DNA from: Dehalococcoidia bacterium
GTDB taxonomy: Bacteria > Chloroflexota > Dehalococcoidia > SZUA-161 > SpSt-899
Direction: 5' to 3'
Assembly: GCA_023271515.1 (NCBI GenBank)
Contig: JALPXQ010000017.1
Location: 1-18,312 of the forward strand
Length of the DNA: 18,312 bases
In this document: piece after piece, positions 1 to 7,164 of the stretch
Position numbering within the stretch: the first letter of the stretch is position 1
How the letters are laid out: every line of letters starts with the position of its first letter
Program-made: the position numbers and the translations under genes
The notes under the pieces: model-generated
What the model was told of the DNA's origin: nothing
The model's database searches: none
Seen by the model: the letters and a program-made list of their open reading frames with translations, nothing else

Positions 1-31
1 TGTTCTGAACCGTTACAGTTTTTTCTGCCAT
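1..31 (-). CDS. N-terminus of a minus-strand gene, possibly HPr phosphocarrier (partial)
   Basis: Only the first ten codons are in the window, reading MAEKTVTVQN leftward from an ATG at 31-29. A good ribosome-binding site (GGTGAGG) lies about 4 bases upstream on the minus strand, and a perfect TATAAT -10 box lies at 49-54, so a real gene start is well supported. The peptide resembles the start of HPr (PtsH) proteins, which often open with a T/K-V-T-V-x-N stretch just before the phosphorylated histidine. Ten residues cannot prove this, so the product name is inference. The gene is divergent from the NIL-domain gene at 117. Confidence 0.4.
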   Translation of the reverse strand, partial: MAEKTVTVQN

Positions 32-48
32 GATACCTCACCCTGCCC

Positions 49-54
49 ATTATA
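49..54 (-). promoter_or_regulatory. -10 box of the minus-strand edge gene
   Basis: On the minus strand positions 54-49 read TATAAT, a perfect sigma-70 -10 hexamer. The predicted start of transcription, near 42, is only about 11 bases before the ATG at 31. No good -35 box is visible at 16 to 18 bases upstream. Confidence 0.45.
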
Positions 55-78
55 ACACTTTCTGCGGAGGACTATATG

Positions 79-87
79 TGCTAGAAT
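79..87 (+). promoter_or_regulatory. Extended -10 promoter element for the NIL/nifS cluster
   Basis: TGC followed by TAGAAT matches the extended -10 pattern (TGn plus a near-consensus TATAAT). It lies 29 bases before the ATG at 117, and no convincing -35 box is present, which extended -10 promoters tolerate. The 116-bp region therefore appears to carry two back-to-back promoters. Confidence 0.4.
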
Positions 88-116
88 ATGGATAGTACTC
101 GCACGAGAGGAGTAAG

Positions 117-360
117 ATGGCAAAACGACGTGTGATGTTCACTTTTCCCACGGAGTTGATTCAGGAGCCGATCATTTACAATCTGGGACGTCGATTCGAT
201 GTGGTGACCAATATACGGCGTGTGGACGTAGCGGAGGACAAAGGGTGGGTGGTGTTAGAGCTTGAGGGGGGAGGACGAAGATATAGAACAGGGAATCGCC
301 TGGGTGGGGTCCAAAGGGGTCAGGGTGGACCCGGTCATTGGGGATGCTCTGGAGGGTTGA
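117..360 (+). pseudogene. NIL-domain protein, frameshifted by one extra G
   Basis: The first 50 or so residues (MAKRRVMFTFPTELIQEPII onward, then VVTNIRRVDV and GWVVLELEG) match the small NIL-domain proteins (about 80 residues, ferredoxin-like fold) that occur free-standing or fused to methionine transporters and ferredoxins. In the frame of the start codon the C-terminus becomes a non-family Gly/Arg-rich tail. Removing one G from the six-G run at 266-271 restores a typical ending (EDEDIEQGIAWV, then SKGVRVDPVIGDALEG) with a stop at 358-360, giving 80 residues. A good ribosome-binding site (GAGGAG) precedes the ATG. The cause may be a sequencing error or a true indel; the sequence alone cannot decide. 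Small NIL proteins often sit with sulfur-metabolism genes, as here, but their exact role is not established. Confidence 0.75.
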
Positions 361-442
361 AGGTTCATATCCCCGGGACCCGGCCAGGGCGGTAAATGAT
401 GGCGATGAGCTTACCATCGTGGCTATCGTCGCTGTGGGGTGA
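344..442 (+). pseudogene. 5'-truncated ThiS/MoaD-like sulfur-carrier remnant
   Basis: One reading frame from 344 to the stop at 440-442 ends PRDPARAVNDGDELTIVAIV then AVG. This closely resembles the C-terminal third of ThiS/MoaD beta-grasp sulfur carriers, where a loop like PRDPxxxLxDGDEL leads into a final strand and Gly-Gly. The first 50 to 60 residues expected for the family are missing, because the NIL gene runs directly into this segment. The tail ends Val-Gly instead of Gly-Gly, so it could not be adenylated and thiocarboxylated in the usual way. I read it as a decayed remnant left by a deletion. A very short novel peptide is the alternative. Confidence 0.4.
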
Positions 443-475
443 AGAATCAATGAGAGTGTCTACCTGGAGGCTACT

Positions 476-1633
476 ATGAGAAGGGTCTATCTTGATTGTG
501 CCGCCACCACACCTATGCGGGGTGAGGTTCTGGAGGCCATGTCGCCCTATTTCAACATCAGGTTTGGGAATCCATCGAGCATTCACTGGTTTGGACAGGA
601 GGCCAGAGGAGCCATCGAGGAGGCGCGCGAGAAGGTGGCGGCGCTCATCGGTGGACGGGGTGAGGAGATCGTCTTTACCAGTGGAGGAACGGAGGCGGAT
701 AACTTCGCCATAAAAGGCACAGCTTACGCCAACGAACGTAGCGGCAATCATATCATCACCAGCAGCATTGAGCACCACGCGGTGCTCGAGAGTTGCCGGT
801 TTCTGGAAAGGCGAGGAACCAGAGTTACCTATCTGCCGGTGGACAAGTATGGCCTGGTAGATCCCGAGGACGTCAGCGCAGCCATCACCGAGAAGACCGT
901 CCTGATCTCGATCATGCACGCCAGCAATGAAGTGGGCACCATCGAGCCCATCGCCGAGATCGGCAAGATCGCCAGGGAGAGGGGCATCCCTTTGCATACT
1001 GATGCCGTGCAGACAGCGGGACACATCCCGGTGAACGTAGATGAACTGGGCGTTGACCTGCTATCCATGTCGGCACACAAGCTCTACGGGCCGAAGGGAA
1101 TAGGCGCGCTTTATATCCGGAAGGGCACCAGGTTGGTTTCTTTCATGCATGGCGGCGAGCAGGAAAGAAGACGCCGGGCAAGCACCGAGAATGTGCCGGG
1201 GATTGTCGGATTCGGCCGGGCCGCAGAGCTAGCTCAGAGTGAGCTTGGTAAGGAATCCCGGCGCCTGACTTCGCTCCGCACAAAGCTGATTGATGGCCTC
1301 TTCGAGCGAATCGATCGCCTTACCCTCAATGGTCATCCGACAAAGCGATTGCCGAACAATGTGAATGTGAGCATCGAATTCGTTGAGGGGGAATCGATAC
1401 TCCTCAACCTGGACCTGGAGGGCATCGCCGCTTCCACCGGATCGGCCTGCAGCTCCAGCAGTCTGGAGCCATCCCATGTCTTGCTGGCACTGGGCCTGCC
1501 ACACGAACTCGCTCATGGCTCGCTGCGCTTTACCATGGGACTGTACACCACTGAAGAGGATATCGGCCGGGTGCTGGAGGTGTTGCCGCCGGTTGTGGCC
1601 CGGCTGAGGGCTATGTCGCCGCTTCTGAAGTAG
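476..1633 (+). CDS. nifS: Cysteine desulfurase, NifS/IscS type
   Basis: This PLP enzyme takes sulfur from L-cysteine, giving alanine and an enzyme-bound persulfide used for Fe-S clusters, tRNA thiolation or sulfur carriers. It has 385 residues, close to the family's usual 380 to 405. Visible motifs are the N-terminal YLDCAATTP, the PLP-contacting TSGGTEADN (68-76), His100/His101, the Schiff-base Lys202 in SAHKLYGPKGIG, the RRRASTENVPGIVG segment (232-245), and the catalytic Cys325 in TGSACSSSSLEPSHVLLALG. The Ser-rich loop after the cysteine is typical of the NifS/IscS group rather than SufS. GGAGG about 6 bases before the ATG supports the start. No IscU or NifU scaffold follows; the upstream neighbours are broken sulfur-related genes. 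Function is certain, while the client pathway is unknown. Confidence 0.95.
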   Translation: MRRVYLDCAATTPMRGEVLEAMSPYFNIRFGNPSSIHWFGQEARGAIEEAREKVAALIGGRGEEIVFTSGGTEADNFAIKGTAYANERSGNHIITSSIEHHAVLESCRFLERRGTRVTYLPVDKYGLVDPEDVSAAITEKTVLISIMHASNEVGTIEPIAEIGKIARERGIPLHTDAVQTAGHIPVNVDELGVDLLSMSAHKLYGPKGIGALYIRKGTRLVSFMHGGEQERRRRASTENVPGIVGFGRAAELAQSELGKESRRLTSLRTKLIDGLFERIDRLTLNGHPTKRLPNNVNVSIEFVEGESILLNLDLEGIAASTGSACSSSSLEPSHVLLALGLPHELAHGSLRFTMGLYTTEEDIGRVLEVLPPVVARLRAMSPLLK

Positions 1634-1723
1634 CCGGGAATTTGACTGTCTTTTCCTCACATCAGCATCCTTAGAAATCGATACCCTCTTCAGGCTCATC
1701 TTGTATTGGGAAGAGACTCCCGC

Positions 1724-1752
1724 TTGACAATCCACCATCTCAGGTGTAAAAT
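1724..1752 (+). promoter_or_regulatory. Sigma-70 promoter of the rnf operon
   Basis: A perfect -35 box TTGACA (1724-1729), a 17-base spacer and TAAAAT (1747-1752) form the best promoter in the window. It lies in the 205-bp gap after nifS. Transcription should start near 1758-1760, giving a leader of about 80 nt before rnfC. The strength suggests that the Rnf/Mrp block is transcribed at a high basal level. Confidence 0.8.
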
Positions 1753-1838
1753 CTTAATGGGCTTTGGCGACCCGACATCAGCCAGGCAATACCGCTGGGG
1801 CTCAACTCCCATTGGATTTGTGAGCAAAAAGCAATAGG
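1753..1838 (+). promoter_or_regulatory. rnfC leader with competing stem options
   Basis: The leader can fold as CAAT (1787-1790) with ATTG (1811-1814) continuing, after a 6-base bulge, into GGG (1797-1799) with CCC (1808-1810). The same CCCATT (1808-1813) is also the exact complement of AATGGG at 1756-1761, at the very 5' end of the predicted transcript, so two mutually exclusive pairings are possible. It matches no riboswitch class that I recognise. The rnfC start has almost no Shine-Dalgarno spacing (AGG directly abuts the ATG), so translation could depend on leader structure. Regulatory function is inference. Confidence 0.3.
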
Positions 1839-3167
1839 ATGGGCATCCGATTAAGAACTAAGGGCACTTCATACGGAGTGAAGCTGCCAGAGAATAAACT
1901 TACTCAGGAAAGCCCCATCGAGCCTATTCCCCTACCACAAAAGGTGATCATTCCCCTGCATCAGAATATAGGGGCGCCATGCCAGGCCTTGGTCAAGAAA
2001 GGGCAGAAGGTGCTCGCTGGTCAGAAGATAGGCGATTCAGAGAGATTTGTCAATGCCCCTGTCCACGCTACGATATCCGGCGAAATATCTGCTATCACCA
2101 CGGTGATAAATCCCCCGACAGGGCAACCGGTAGCGGCTTTCGTTATCACCTCCGACGGAGCGGATAGATGGGTGGAACTTGAACCTCCTGAGGAACCAGA
2201 GGCGCTCTCTGTAAAGGAGATTTTGGGGAAGATAAGGGGGGCGGGCCTGGTAGGGTTGGGAGGGGCTACCATCCCTACTCACGTTAAGCTTTCACCCCCT
2301 GAAGGGAAGAAAATAGATACTGTCATTCTAAACGGATGCGAGTGCGAGCCGTATATAACCTCAGACCACAGGGTGATGCTCGAATATGGGGAGAAGATAC
2401 TCTCCGGGTTGAACATCATAAGGAAGGTGCTCTCTCCTCATAATATCTATATCGCGATAGAGGATAACAAGCCTGATGCCATAGATCACCTGGAAAAGCT
2501 GATACTGGCAATGGGATTCAAAGAGGATTTCAAAATAGTTCCCCTAAAATCGCAGTACCCCATGGGTGCTGAAAAAACCCTGCTAAATACCTTGCTGGGC
2601 CGAGAGGTTCCCATCGGCGGCCTCCCCTTAGATGTAGGTGTAGTCATTCACAATATAAGTACCACTAAGGCAATTCACGATGCCGTCTTTGAAGGCAAAC
2701 CCCTTGTTGAGAGGGTGGTGACCGTCACCGGCGCCGTTAAGAATCCGAAAAATCTCTTAGTAAGGTTGGGCACACCGTTAAGGAATCTGATAGACTATTG
2801 CGGTGGAATAGACGGGAAAGCCGATGAGGTCATTCTTGGTGGACCTATGATGGGCATCTCCCAGCCCGACCTTGATTTTCCGGTAACTAAGGGAACCGGT
2901 TGTGTGTTGGTGAAGGAAAGCAGCCCAATAAGAGAGCGGGATTGCATCAGTTGCGGGAGGTGCCTTAAGGCTTGCCCCATGCATCTTATGCCCACCATGC
3001 TGGCCAAATATGCCAAGGCCGGCCGATATGACGACTGCAAAAAGTTTTACATTGATAATTGCTTTGAGTGCGGGACCTGCGCCTATGTCTGCCCGGCAAA
3101 TATACCCATAGTGCAGTACACAAAGATAGCCAAAAGTGAACTCATCAAGAGGGCGGCAACCAGGTGA
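1839..3167 (+). CDS. rnfC: Rnf electron transport complex subunit C
   Basis: RnfC is the peripheral subunit thought to exchange electrons with NAD(H) in the ferredoxin:NAD+ oxidoreductase. The 442 residues show a glycine-rich nucleotide/FMN segment (GAGLVGLGGATIPTHVKL, 134-151) and the conserved CECEPYITSDHR (167-178). Towards the C-terminus are two [4Fe-4S] motifs, Cys369/372/375/379 and Cys408/411/414/418, each followed by Pro. The N-terminal KLPENK segment matches the usual opening of RnfC. An in-frame TGA lies 15 bases upstream, so ATG 1839 is the first possible start, although its ribosome-binding site is poor. It is the first gene of rnfCDGEAB, the order common in anaerobes, and its stop overlaps the start of rnfD. 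Confidence 0.95.
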   Translation: MGIRLRTKGTSYGVKLPENKLTQESPIEPIPLPQKVIIPLHQNIGAPCQALVKKGQKVLAGQKIGDSERFVNAPVHATISGEISAITTVINPPTGQPVAAFVITSDGADRWVELEPPEEPEALSVKEILGKIRGAGLVGLGGATIPTHVKLSPPEGKKIDTVILNGCECEPYITSDHRVMLEYGEKILSGLNIIRKVLSPHNIYIAIEDNKPDAIDHLEKLILAMGFKEDFKIVPLKSQYPMGAEKTLLNTLLGREVPIGGLPLDVGVVIHNISTTKAIHDAVFEGKPLVERVVTVTGAVKNPKNLLVRLGTPLRNLIDYCGGIDGKADEVILGGPMMGISQPDLDFPVTKGTGCVLVKESSPIRERDCISCGRCLKACPMHLMPTMLAKYAKAGRYDDCKKFYIDNCFECGTCAYVCPANIPIVQYTKIAKSELIKRAATR

Positions 3168-4099
3168 TGAGAGGGTTTTTGGTCTCACCCGGCCCGCATC
3201 TTTGGAGAGGGCAATCCATAAGCAGGATAATGTATATTGTGGTGCTTGCCCTCATGTTTCCCACGATAGCCGGCATCTACCTCTTTGGTTACCGCACCCT
3301 GTTGGTTATGGCAGTGAGCATTGCAGTAGCAGTGCTGACGGAGTATGGGGTCAAGAAATTGAGGAAAAGGCCGTTTGTTATGGACGGGAGCGCGATCCTT
3401 ACCGGGCTTCTCCTGGCATTGACACTCCCTCCAACGATACCCCTGTGGATGGTGGCGACTGGTTCGGTGTTTTCTATCGCCATTGTCAAGGAGGCTTTTG
3501 GCGGTCTGGGGCACAACATATTTAATCCGGCACTGGGGGGCAGGGCTTTTATGATGGTCAGCTTCCCAGCGGAGATGACCTCATGGGTGTTGCCGAGGGG
3601 TTTCGTTACCGATGCAGTAACCACAGCCACTCCGCTGGCTGAGGGGTTTGTGTGGCAACTTGATAGGCTCGAATTGTATAAGGCGATGCTATTAGGTAAC
3701 ATTGGTGGTTCCATAGGAGAGACATCAGCCCTGCTTATACTGATTGGCGGACTTTTGCTAATAGCACTCCGTATCATAGATTGGAGGATCCCTCTAGCCT
3801 ACATAGCAACTGTGGCTCTCTTTACCTTCGCCCTTGGGCAAGATGCCATATTTCATGTCCTCGCCGGGGGCCTCATGCTGGGGGCCTTCTTTATGGCCAC
3901 GGACTACGTAACCTCCCCTATCACTCCCAAGGGAAGGATAATATTTGGCGTTGGTGCGGGCCTATTAACGGTAGTTATTAGGCTTTTCGGAGGCCTGCCG
4001 GAGGGGGTTGCTTTCTCGATTCTCATGATGAACGCCGTCACCCCGCTTATTGACCGGCATATCAAGGTGAAGCCATACGGATTGAAGAAGGAGGGTTAA
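3167..4099 (+). CDS. rnfD: Rnf electron transport complex subunit D
   Basis: RnfD is an integral membrane subunit of about 310 residues that carries a covalently bound FMN and takes part in ion translocation. The flavinylation site is visible as DAVTTATPLA (about residues 149-158 counted from this ATG). The modified threonine in the S/T-x-A-T motif would be the last Thr, about residue 155. Several hydrophobic helices flank it, together with the conserved GHNIFNPALGGRAF (115-128) and ATDYVTSP (244-251). ATG 3167 overlaps the rnfC stop as TGATG; a GTG three bases earlier is also possible. An ApbE-type flavin transferase is needed for maturation and is not encoded in this window. Confidence 0.95.
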   Translation: MRGFLVSPGPHLWRGQSISRIMYIVVLALMFPTIAGIYLFGYRTLLVMAVSIAVAVLTEYGVKKLRKRPFVMDGSAILTGLLLALTLPPTIPLWMVATGSVFSIAIVKEAFGGLGHNIFNPALGGRAFMMVSFPAEMTSWVLPRGFVTDAVTTATPLAEGFVWQLDRLELYKAMLLGNIGGSIGETSALLILIGGLLLIALRIIDWRIPLAYIATVALFTFALGQDAIFHVLAGGLMLGAFFMATDYVTSPITPKGRIIFGVGAGLLTVVIRLFGGLPEGVAFSILMMNAVTPLIDRHIKVKPYGLKKEG

Positions 4100-4102
4100 G
4101 AA

Positions 4103-4621
4103 ATGATCTTGAAGAAAGTTTATCCAATAATCTCCATTACAATAGTCGTTTTCATAGCGGTCGCTCTGCTTAACTCAGCATATATCGTTGCCGCTCCTGC
4201 GATTGAACGTCAGAGGGAACTGAGAATGGAGCGTATGCTCAAGGAAATATTCCCGGATATGACCGACCGCACCGACGTCAATGGTATATACCGGATATAC
4301 GCTAATGGGGATGAGATCGGCACTGCTTTCTTGGCCGTAGGTACCGGGTGGGGAGGGGCTATCAATATCCTGGTCGGGATCGAGAATGAGACGATAAAGG
4401 GAATAGCCATACTCTCACACTCTGAGACCCCGGGGTTGGGTGCCAGGATAACTGAGGATGAATTCAGGGATCAATTTGCCGGGTTACATATTGATAATGT
4501 TGCGCTCAGGCGGGATAACGGCAAGATAGATGCGATAACTGCGGCAACGATAAGCTCCAGGACGGTTGCCGATGCGGTTAGAGCTGCGGCGATGGACATC
4601 ATTGAATCCCTGAGGGAATAA
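4103..4621 (+). CDS. rnfG: Rnf electron transport complex subunit G
   Basis: RnfG is a single-pass membrane protein with an FMN-binding domain outside the membrane. The 172 residues begin with one transmembrane helix (about 7-30). The domain follows, with the conserved SETPGLGARI (107-116) and the flavinylation motif DAITAATISS (143-152), where Thr149 should bear the FMN. Length and layout are typical. GGAGG precedes the ATG, and only three bases separate it from rnfD. Together with RnfD it supplies the two covalent flavins of the complex. Confidence 0.95.
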   Translation: MILKKVYPIISITIVVFIAVALLNSAYIVAAPAIERQRELRMERMLKEIFPDMTDRTDVNGIYRIYANGDEIGTAFLAVGTGWGGAINILVGIENETIKGIAILSHSETPGLGARITEDEFRDQFAGLHIDNVALRRDNGKIDAITAATISSRTVADAVRAAAMDIIESLRE

Positions 4622-4623
4622 GT

Positions 4624-5238
4624 ATGGGTAAATTCCGGAAACAGTTTGTATCGGGAATAATTGCCGCCAATCCGGTATTTATGCTCGGCCTGGGGTTATG
4701 CCCGGTGCTTGCGGTGAGCGTCGCTATTGACTACGGGATAGGTATGAGCGGAGCGGTTATGTTTGTTCTTATGGCGTCGAACATAGTAATATCCTTTATC
4801 AGGAAGTTTGTCCCGAGCATATCCAGGATTCCCATATTTATTGTTATAATCGCCACTTTTGTCACCATTACGACGCTGGTATTTGAGGCATGGATTCCGG
4901 CCCTTCACGAAGCATTGGGGCTATTCCTCCCACTAATTGTGGTGAACTGTATAATACTCGGAAGGGCGGAGGCCTTTGCTTCCAAGAACCCGGTGGCCAG
5001 CACTATTGCCGATACACTGGGTGCTACTGTGGGATTTGCCCTGGCGCTCGTCACCATCTGCTTTTTCAGGGAGCTGTTTGGAACAGGTAGCCTGTCACTG
5101 TTTGGTGTGCATCTATTCACACTGCCCGTCCTGGGGGAAGATCCGATACTCCTATTCATACTTCCGCCCGGGGCATTCCTGGTTATAGGGCTCTTGCTTG
5201 CACTACTCAGATGGAGGGGGGTGGCACAAAGTGAATGA
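4624..5238 (+). CDS. rnfE: Rnf electron transport complex subunit E
   Basis: RnfE is a six-helix membrane subunit paired with the homologous RnfA. Together they are thought to hold a membrane-embedded iron-sulfur centre and shape the ion path. The 204 residues start GKFRKQFVSGIIAANPVFML and contain the half-motif GLGLCPVLAVS (22-32) and VVNCIILGRAEAFASKNPV (105-123). Each carries one of the conserved cysteines (Cys26 and Cys108). The start lies two bases after the rnfG stop. Confidence 0.95.
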   Translation: MGKFRKQFVSGIIAANPVFMLGLGLCPVLAVSVAIDYGIGMSGAVMFVLMASNIVISFIRKFVPSISRIPIFIVIIATFVTITTLVFEAWIPALHEALGLFLPLIVVNCIILGRAEAFASKNPVASTIADTLGATVGFALALVTICFFRELFGTGSLSLFGVHLFTLPVLGEDPILLFILPPGAFLVIGLLLALLRWRGVAQSE

Positions 5239-5806
5239 GCTCATTGTGATATTCGTCAGCATGGCTTTCGTCAACAACGTTGTTTTCGCTAGATACCTGG
5301 GGCTTTGTCCTTACTTCGGTGTTTCCAAGAAAACGGGCCCTGCCTTAGGTATGGGGATGGCAGTCATATTTGTAATGCTCATTGCCGCGGCTGCAACCTG
5401 GCTAATTAACCACTATATCCTTATTCCGTTTAATGTTCAATTTATGCAAATCGTCATTTTTATACTGGTGATCTCGTCGCTGGTCCAGATAACAGAGCTG
5501 TTCATAAAGAGGACGAGCGCTACGCTTTATAATGCCTTAGGAATATTTCTTGCGCTTATTACCACAAACTGCGCGGTGCTGTTTGTTACCTTGTGGAACG
5601 CTTTACACAACTATACCTTCATTGAGAGCATAGTGTCTGCACTAGGCGCCGGCATTGGTTTTGCCCTTGCTTTAATACTCATGTCCGGCATACGAGAAAG
5701 GCTGGAGATAGCTGATTGCCCCAGATCAATGCGGGGATTGCCGATAGCCTTCATAGCGGCGATGATGCTGAGTCTTGCGCTGATTGGGTTGGGAGGGATG
5801 ATATAA
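5231..5806 (+). CDS. rnfA: Rnf electron transport complex subunit A
   Basis: RnfA is the partner of RnfE, with six membrane helices. I chose the GTG at 5231 because the sequence then opens NELIVIFVSMAFVNNVVFAR, as in the family, and the length is 191 residues, close to E. coli RsxA. A longer reading from 5198 adds a non-family hydrophilic stretch. The start overlaps the end of rnfE by 8 bases, and a G-rich ribosome-binding site (GGAGGGGGG) lies at 5213-5221. GLCPYFGVSKK near residue 24 and the TTNCAVLF segment carry the two conserved cysteines matching those in RnfE. Confidence 0.93.
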   Translation: MNELIVIFVSMAFVNNVVFARYLGLCPYFGVSKKTGPALGMGMAVIFVMLIAAAATWLINHYILIPFNVQFMQIVIFILVISSLVQITELFIKRTSATLYNALGIFLALITTNCAVLFVTLWNALHNYTFIESIVSALGAGIGFALALILMSGIRERLEIADCPRSMRGLPIAFIAAMMLSLALIGLGGMI

Positions 5807-6634
5807 ATGGATATTATAATTATACTCACCGGAATAGGGCTTATCTGCGGGGTAATGATATACGTTGTATACGTTGCAGTGCCCCATAAGGTGCAAGGGC
5901 TTGAAAAAACAGAGGAGATTGCCGGCATCCTGCCGGGGATAAATTGCGGTGCCTGTGGTCTACCGGGGTGCTTTGGTTATGCCCAGGCGCTGACAAAGGA
6001 TGCAGACGTAATATTTAAGACCCCGTGCGGCGCTGTGTTGCAGGACGCTGAGGCGCTGGAGCGCCTGGAGAAGGCCCTTGGGATTACCCTGGATGCATCA
6101 GCGATGAGCAAAAAGGCTCTCGTCCATTGTAAGGGAAACTCGGAGACGATATACAATTACTCTGGGGTGGAGACGTGTAAGGCGGCAGCCCTGCTTCTCA
6201 GGGGGTATAGGAAGTGCCCATACGCCTGTCTGGGCATTGGGGATTGTGTGAGGGCCTGCCCCCAAGATGCAATATCAAAACAAGACGGAGCAATCGTTGT
6301 AGATCTGGAGAAGTGTACCGGATGCGGCCTTTGCCAGGCTGAGTGCCCCCAGAACCTCATCGAGCTGGTCCCAGCGGGGACGAAGATTGCCTTTCTCTGT
6401 AATCACGCACTATTGCGGGATATTCCAGGTAGGGAGAAATGCGATGCCGGTTGCATACACTGCCGGAAGTGCTTTAAGAGCTGTGAAAACGAAGCGATAG
6501 TGTGGAACAAGGAGAGGGCCATACCTGAATTCGATATTGAGAAATGTACCCTCTGCGGAAAATGTATAGAGGCCTGTGAGCAGAATACACTAGCCAGCTT
6601 TCGCCCCCGTTCTCTTGTAAGTCCCACCATTTAG
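5807..6634 (+). CDS. rnfB: Rnf electron transport complex subunit B (multi-cluster ferredoxin-interacting subunit)
   Basis: RnfB is the likely entry point for electrons from reduced ferredoxin. It has one N-terminal membrane helix (about 2-24). Next comes the four-cysteine Fe-S domain, Cys47/50/55 in NCGACGLPGC with Cys74. The remainder is cysteine-rich: Cys137/141/147/151, Cys170/173/176/180, Cys212/216/219/222/226 and Cys247/250/253/257. This allows about five [4Fe-4S] clusters, more than the three of the short proteobacterial RnfB and in line with the longer RnfB of acetogens and other anaerobes. The 275 residues start directly after rnfA with no gap. It closes the rnf gene set. Confidence 0.95.
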   Translation: MDIIIILTGIGLICGVMIYVVYVAVPHKVQGLEKTEEIAGILPGINCGACGLPGCFGYAQALTKDADVIFKTPCGAVLQDAEALERLEKALGITLDASAMSKKALVHCKGNSETIYNYSGVETCKAAALLLRGYRKCPYACLGIGDCVRACPQDAISKQDGAIVVDLEKCTGCGLCQAECPQNLIELVPAGTKIAFLCNHALLRDIPGREKCDAGCIHCRKCFKSCENEAIVWNKERAIPEFDIEKCTLCGKCIEACEQNTLASFRPRSLVSPTI

Positions 6635-6654
6635 CGCTTATAATTATTAAGCGC
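6634..6654 (+). repeat. Perfect inverted repeat at the rnfB stop codon
   Basis: GCGCTTA (6634-6640) and TAAGCGC (6648-6654) form a perfect 7-bp stem around a 7-base A/T loop. The first base is the last base of the rnfB stop codon. No T-run follows, so it is not a standard terminator. It lies in the 32-base gap between the Rnf and Mrp halves and could tune readthrough or mRNA stability. Confidence 0.5.
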
Positions 6655-6666
6655 GGTTTCGCTTCA

Positions 6667-7164
6667 ATGACCAAGCTGAAAAATGCGTCCGGACTTTGGC
6701 TGACCTTCATCCTCTTATTTGGCTTCTGGCTGGTGCTATCCGGCCAGATGGACATAATGCACCTTGGTCTCGGACTTGTTTGCTCTCTTTTGGTTGCCCT
6801 CTTTTCTCATGATTTGCTCATAAAAGAAGGCACCTTTCGTTCTCTGGTCATTCTCATCAGATTTATACCATATCTTGGATGGTTAGCCTTTCAGATCATT
6901 ATCGCTAACATTAATGTTGCGCGCCTGGTGCTGGACCCCAGATTGCCGCTGCGCCCGGGAATTATAAAGTTAAATTCCCGGCTGAAAAGCGATGTGGCTC
7001 AAACAACGCTTGCAAATTCAATTACCCTGACGCCAGGCACCATGACCGTGGATGTGGTGGGAGGTGACTTCTACATTCATTGCCTGGCAATTGAGGACGA
7101 AGAAAAGATTCTGGATATAGAGAGAAAGTTTGAGAGACAGGTAGAACGGCTGTTTAAGAAATGA
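6667..7164 (+). CDS. mnhE: Mrp/Mnh cation:proton antiporter subunit E (MbhA-like)
   Basis: Small membrane subunit of the Mrp-type Na+/H+ antiporter, family PF01899. The 165 residues have N-terminal hydrophobic helices to about residue 75 and then a cytoplasmic domain. The family hallmarks VLDPRLPLRPGIIKL (92-106) and TLANSITLTPGT (116-127) are clear. The ribosome-binding site is poor (no purine-rich stretch before the ATG), so initiation may depend on coupling with the preceding genes. It is the first gene of the antiporter cluster and overlaps mnhF by ATGA. Confidence 0.93.
   Translation: MTKLKNASGLWLTFILLFGFWLVLSGQMDIMHLGLGLVCSLLVALFSHDLLIKEGTFRSLVILIRFIPYLGWLAFQIIIANINVARLVLDPRLPLRPGIIKLNSRLKSDVAQTTLANSITLTPGTMTVDVVGGDFYIHCLAIEDEEKILDIERKFERQVERLFKK

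Noticed and set aside
365..1024. Minus-strand open frame of 219 codons opposite nifS
   Set aside because: It lies antisense to a clear cysteine desulfurase, has no recognisable domain and no ribosome-binding site; it is a by-product of codon bias.
1634..1723. Terminator after nifS
   Set aside because: A GGGA/TCCC stem occurs near 1709-1722 but it is only 4 bp and is followed by the rnf -35 box rather than a T-run.
1229..1738. Minus-strand open frame of 169 codons opposite the nifS 3' end
   Set aside because: No family features, and most of it is the antisense of the conserved Cys-loop region of NifS.
5198..5230. Longer N-terminus for RnfA
   Set aside because: The extra residues are hydrophilic and unlike RnfA; GTG 5231 gives the family start and length.
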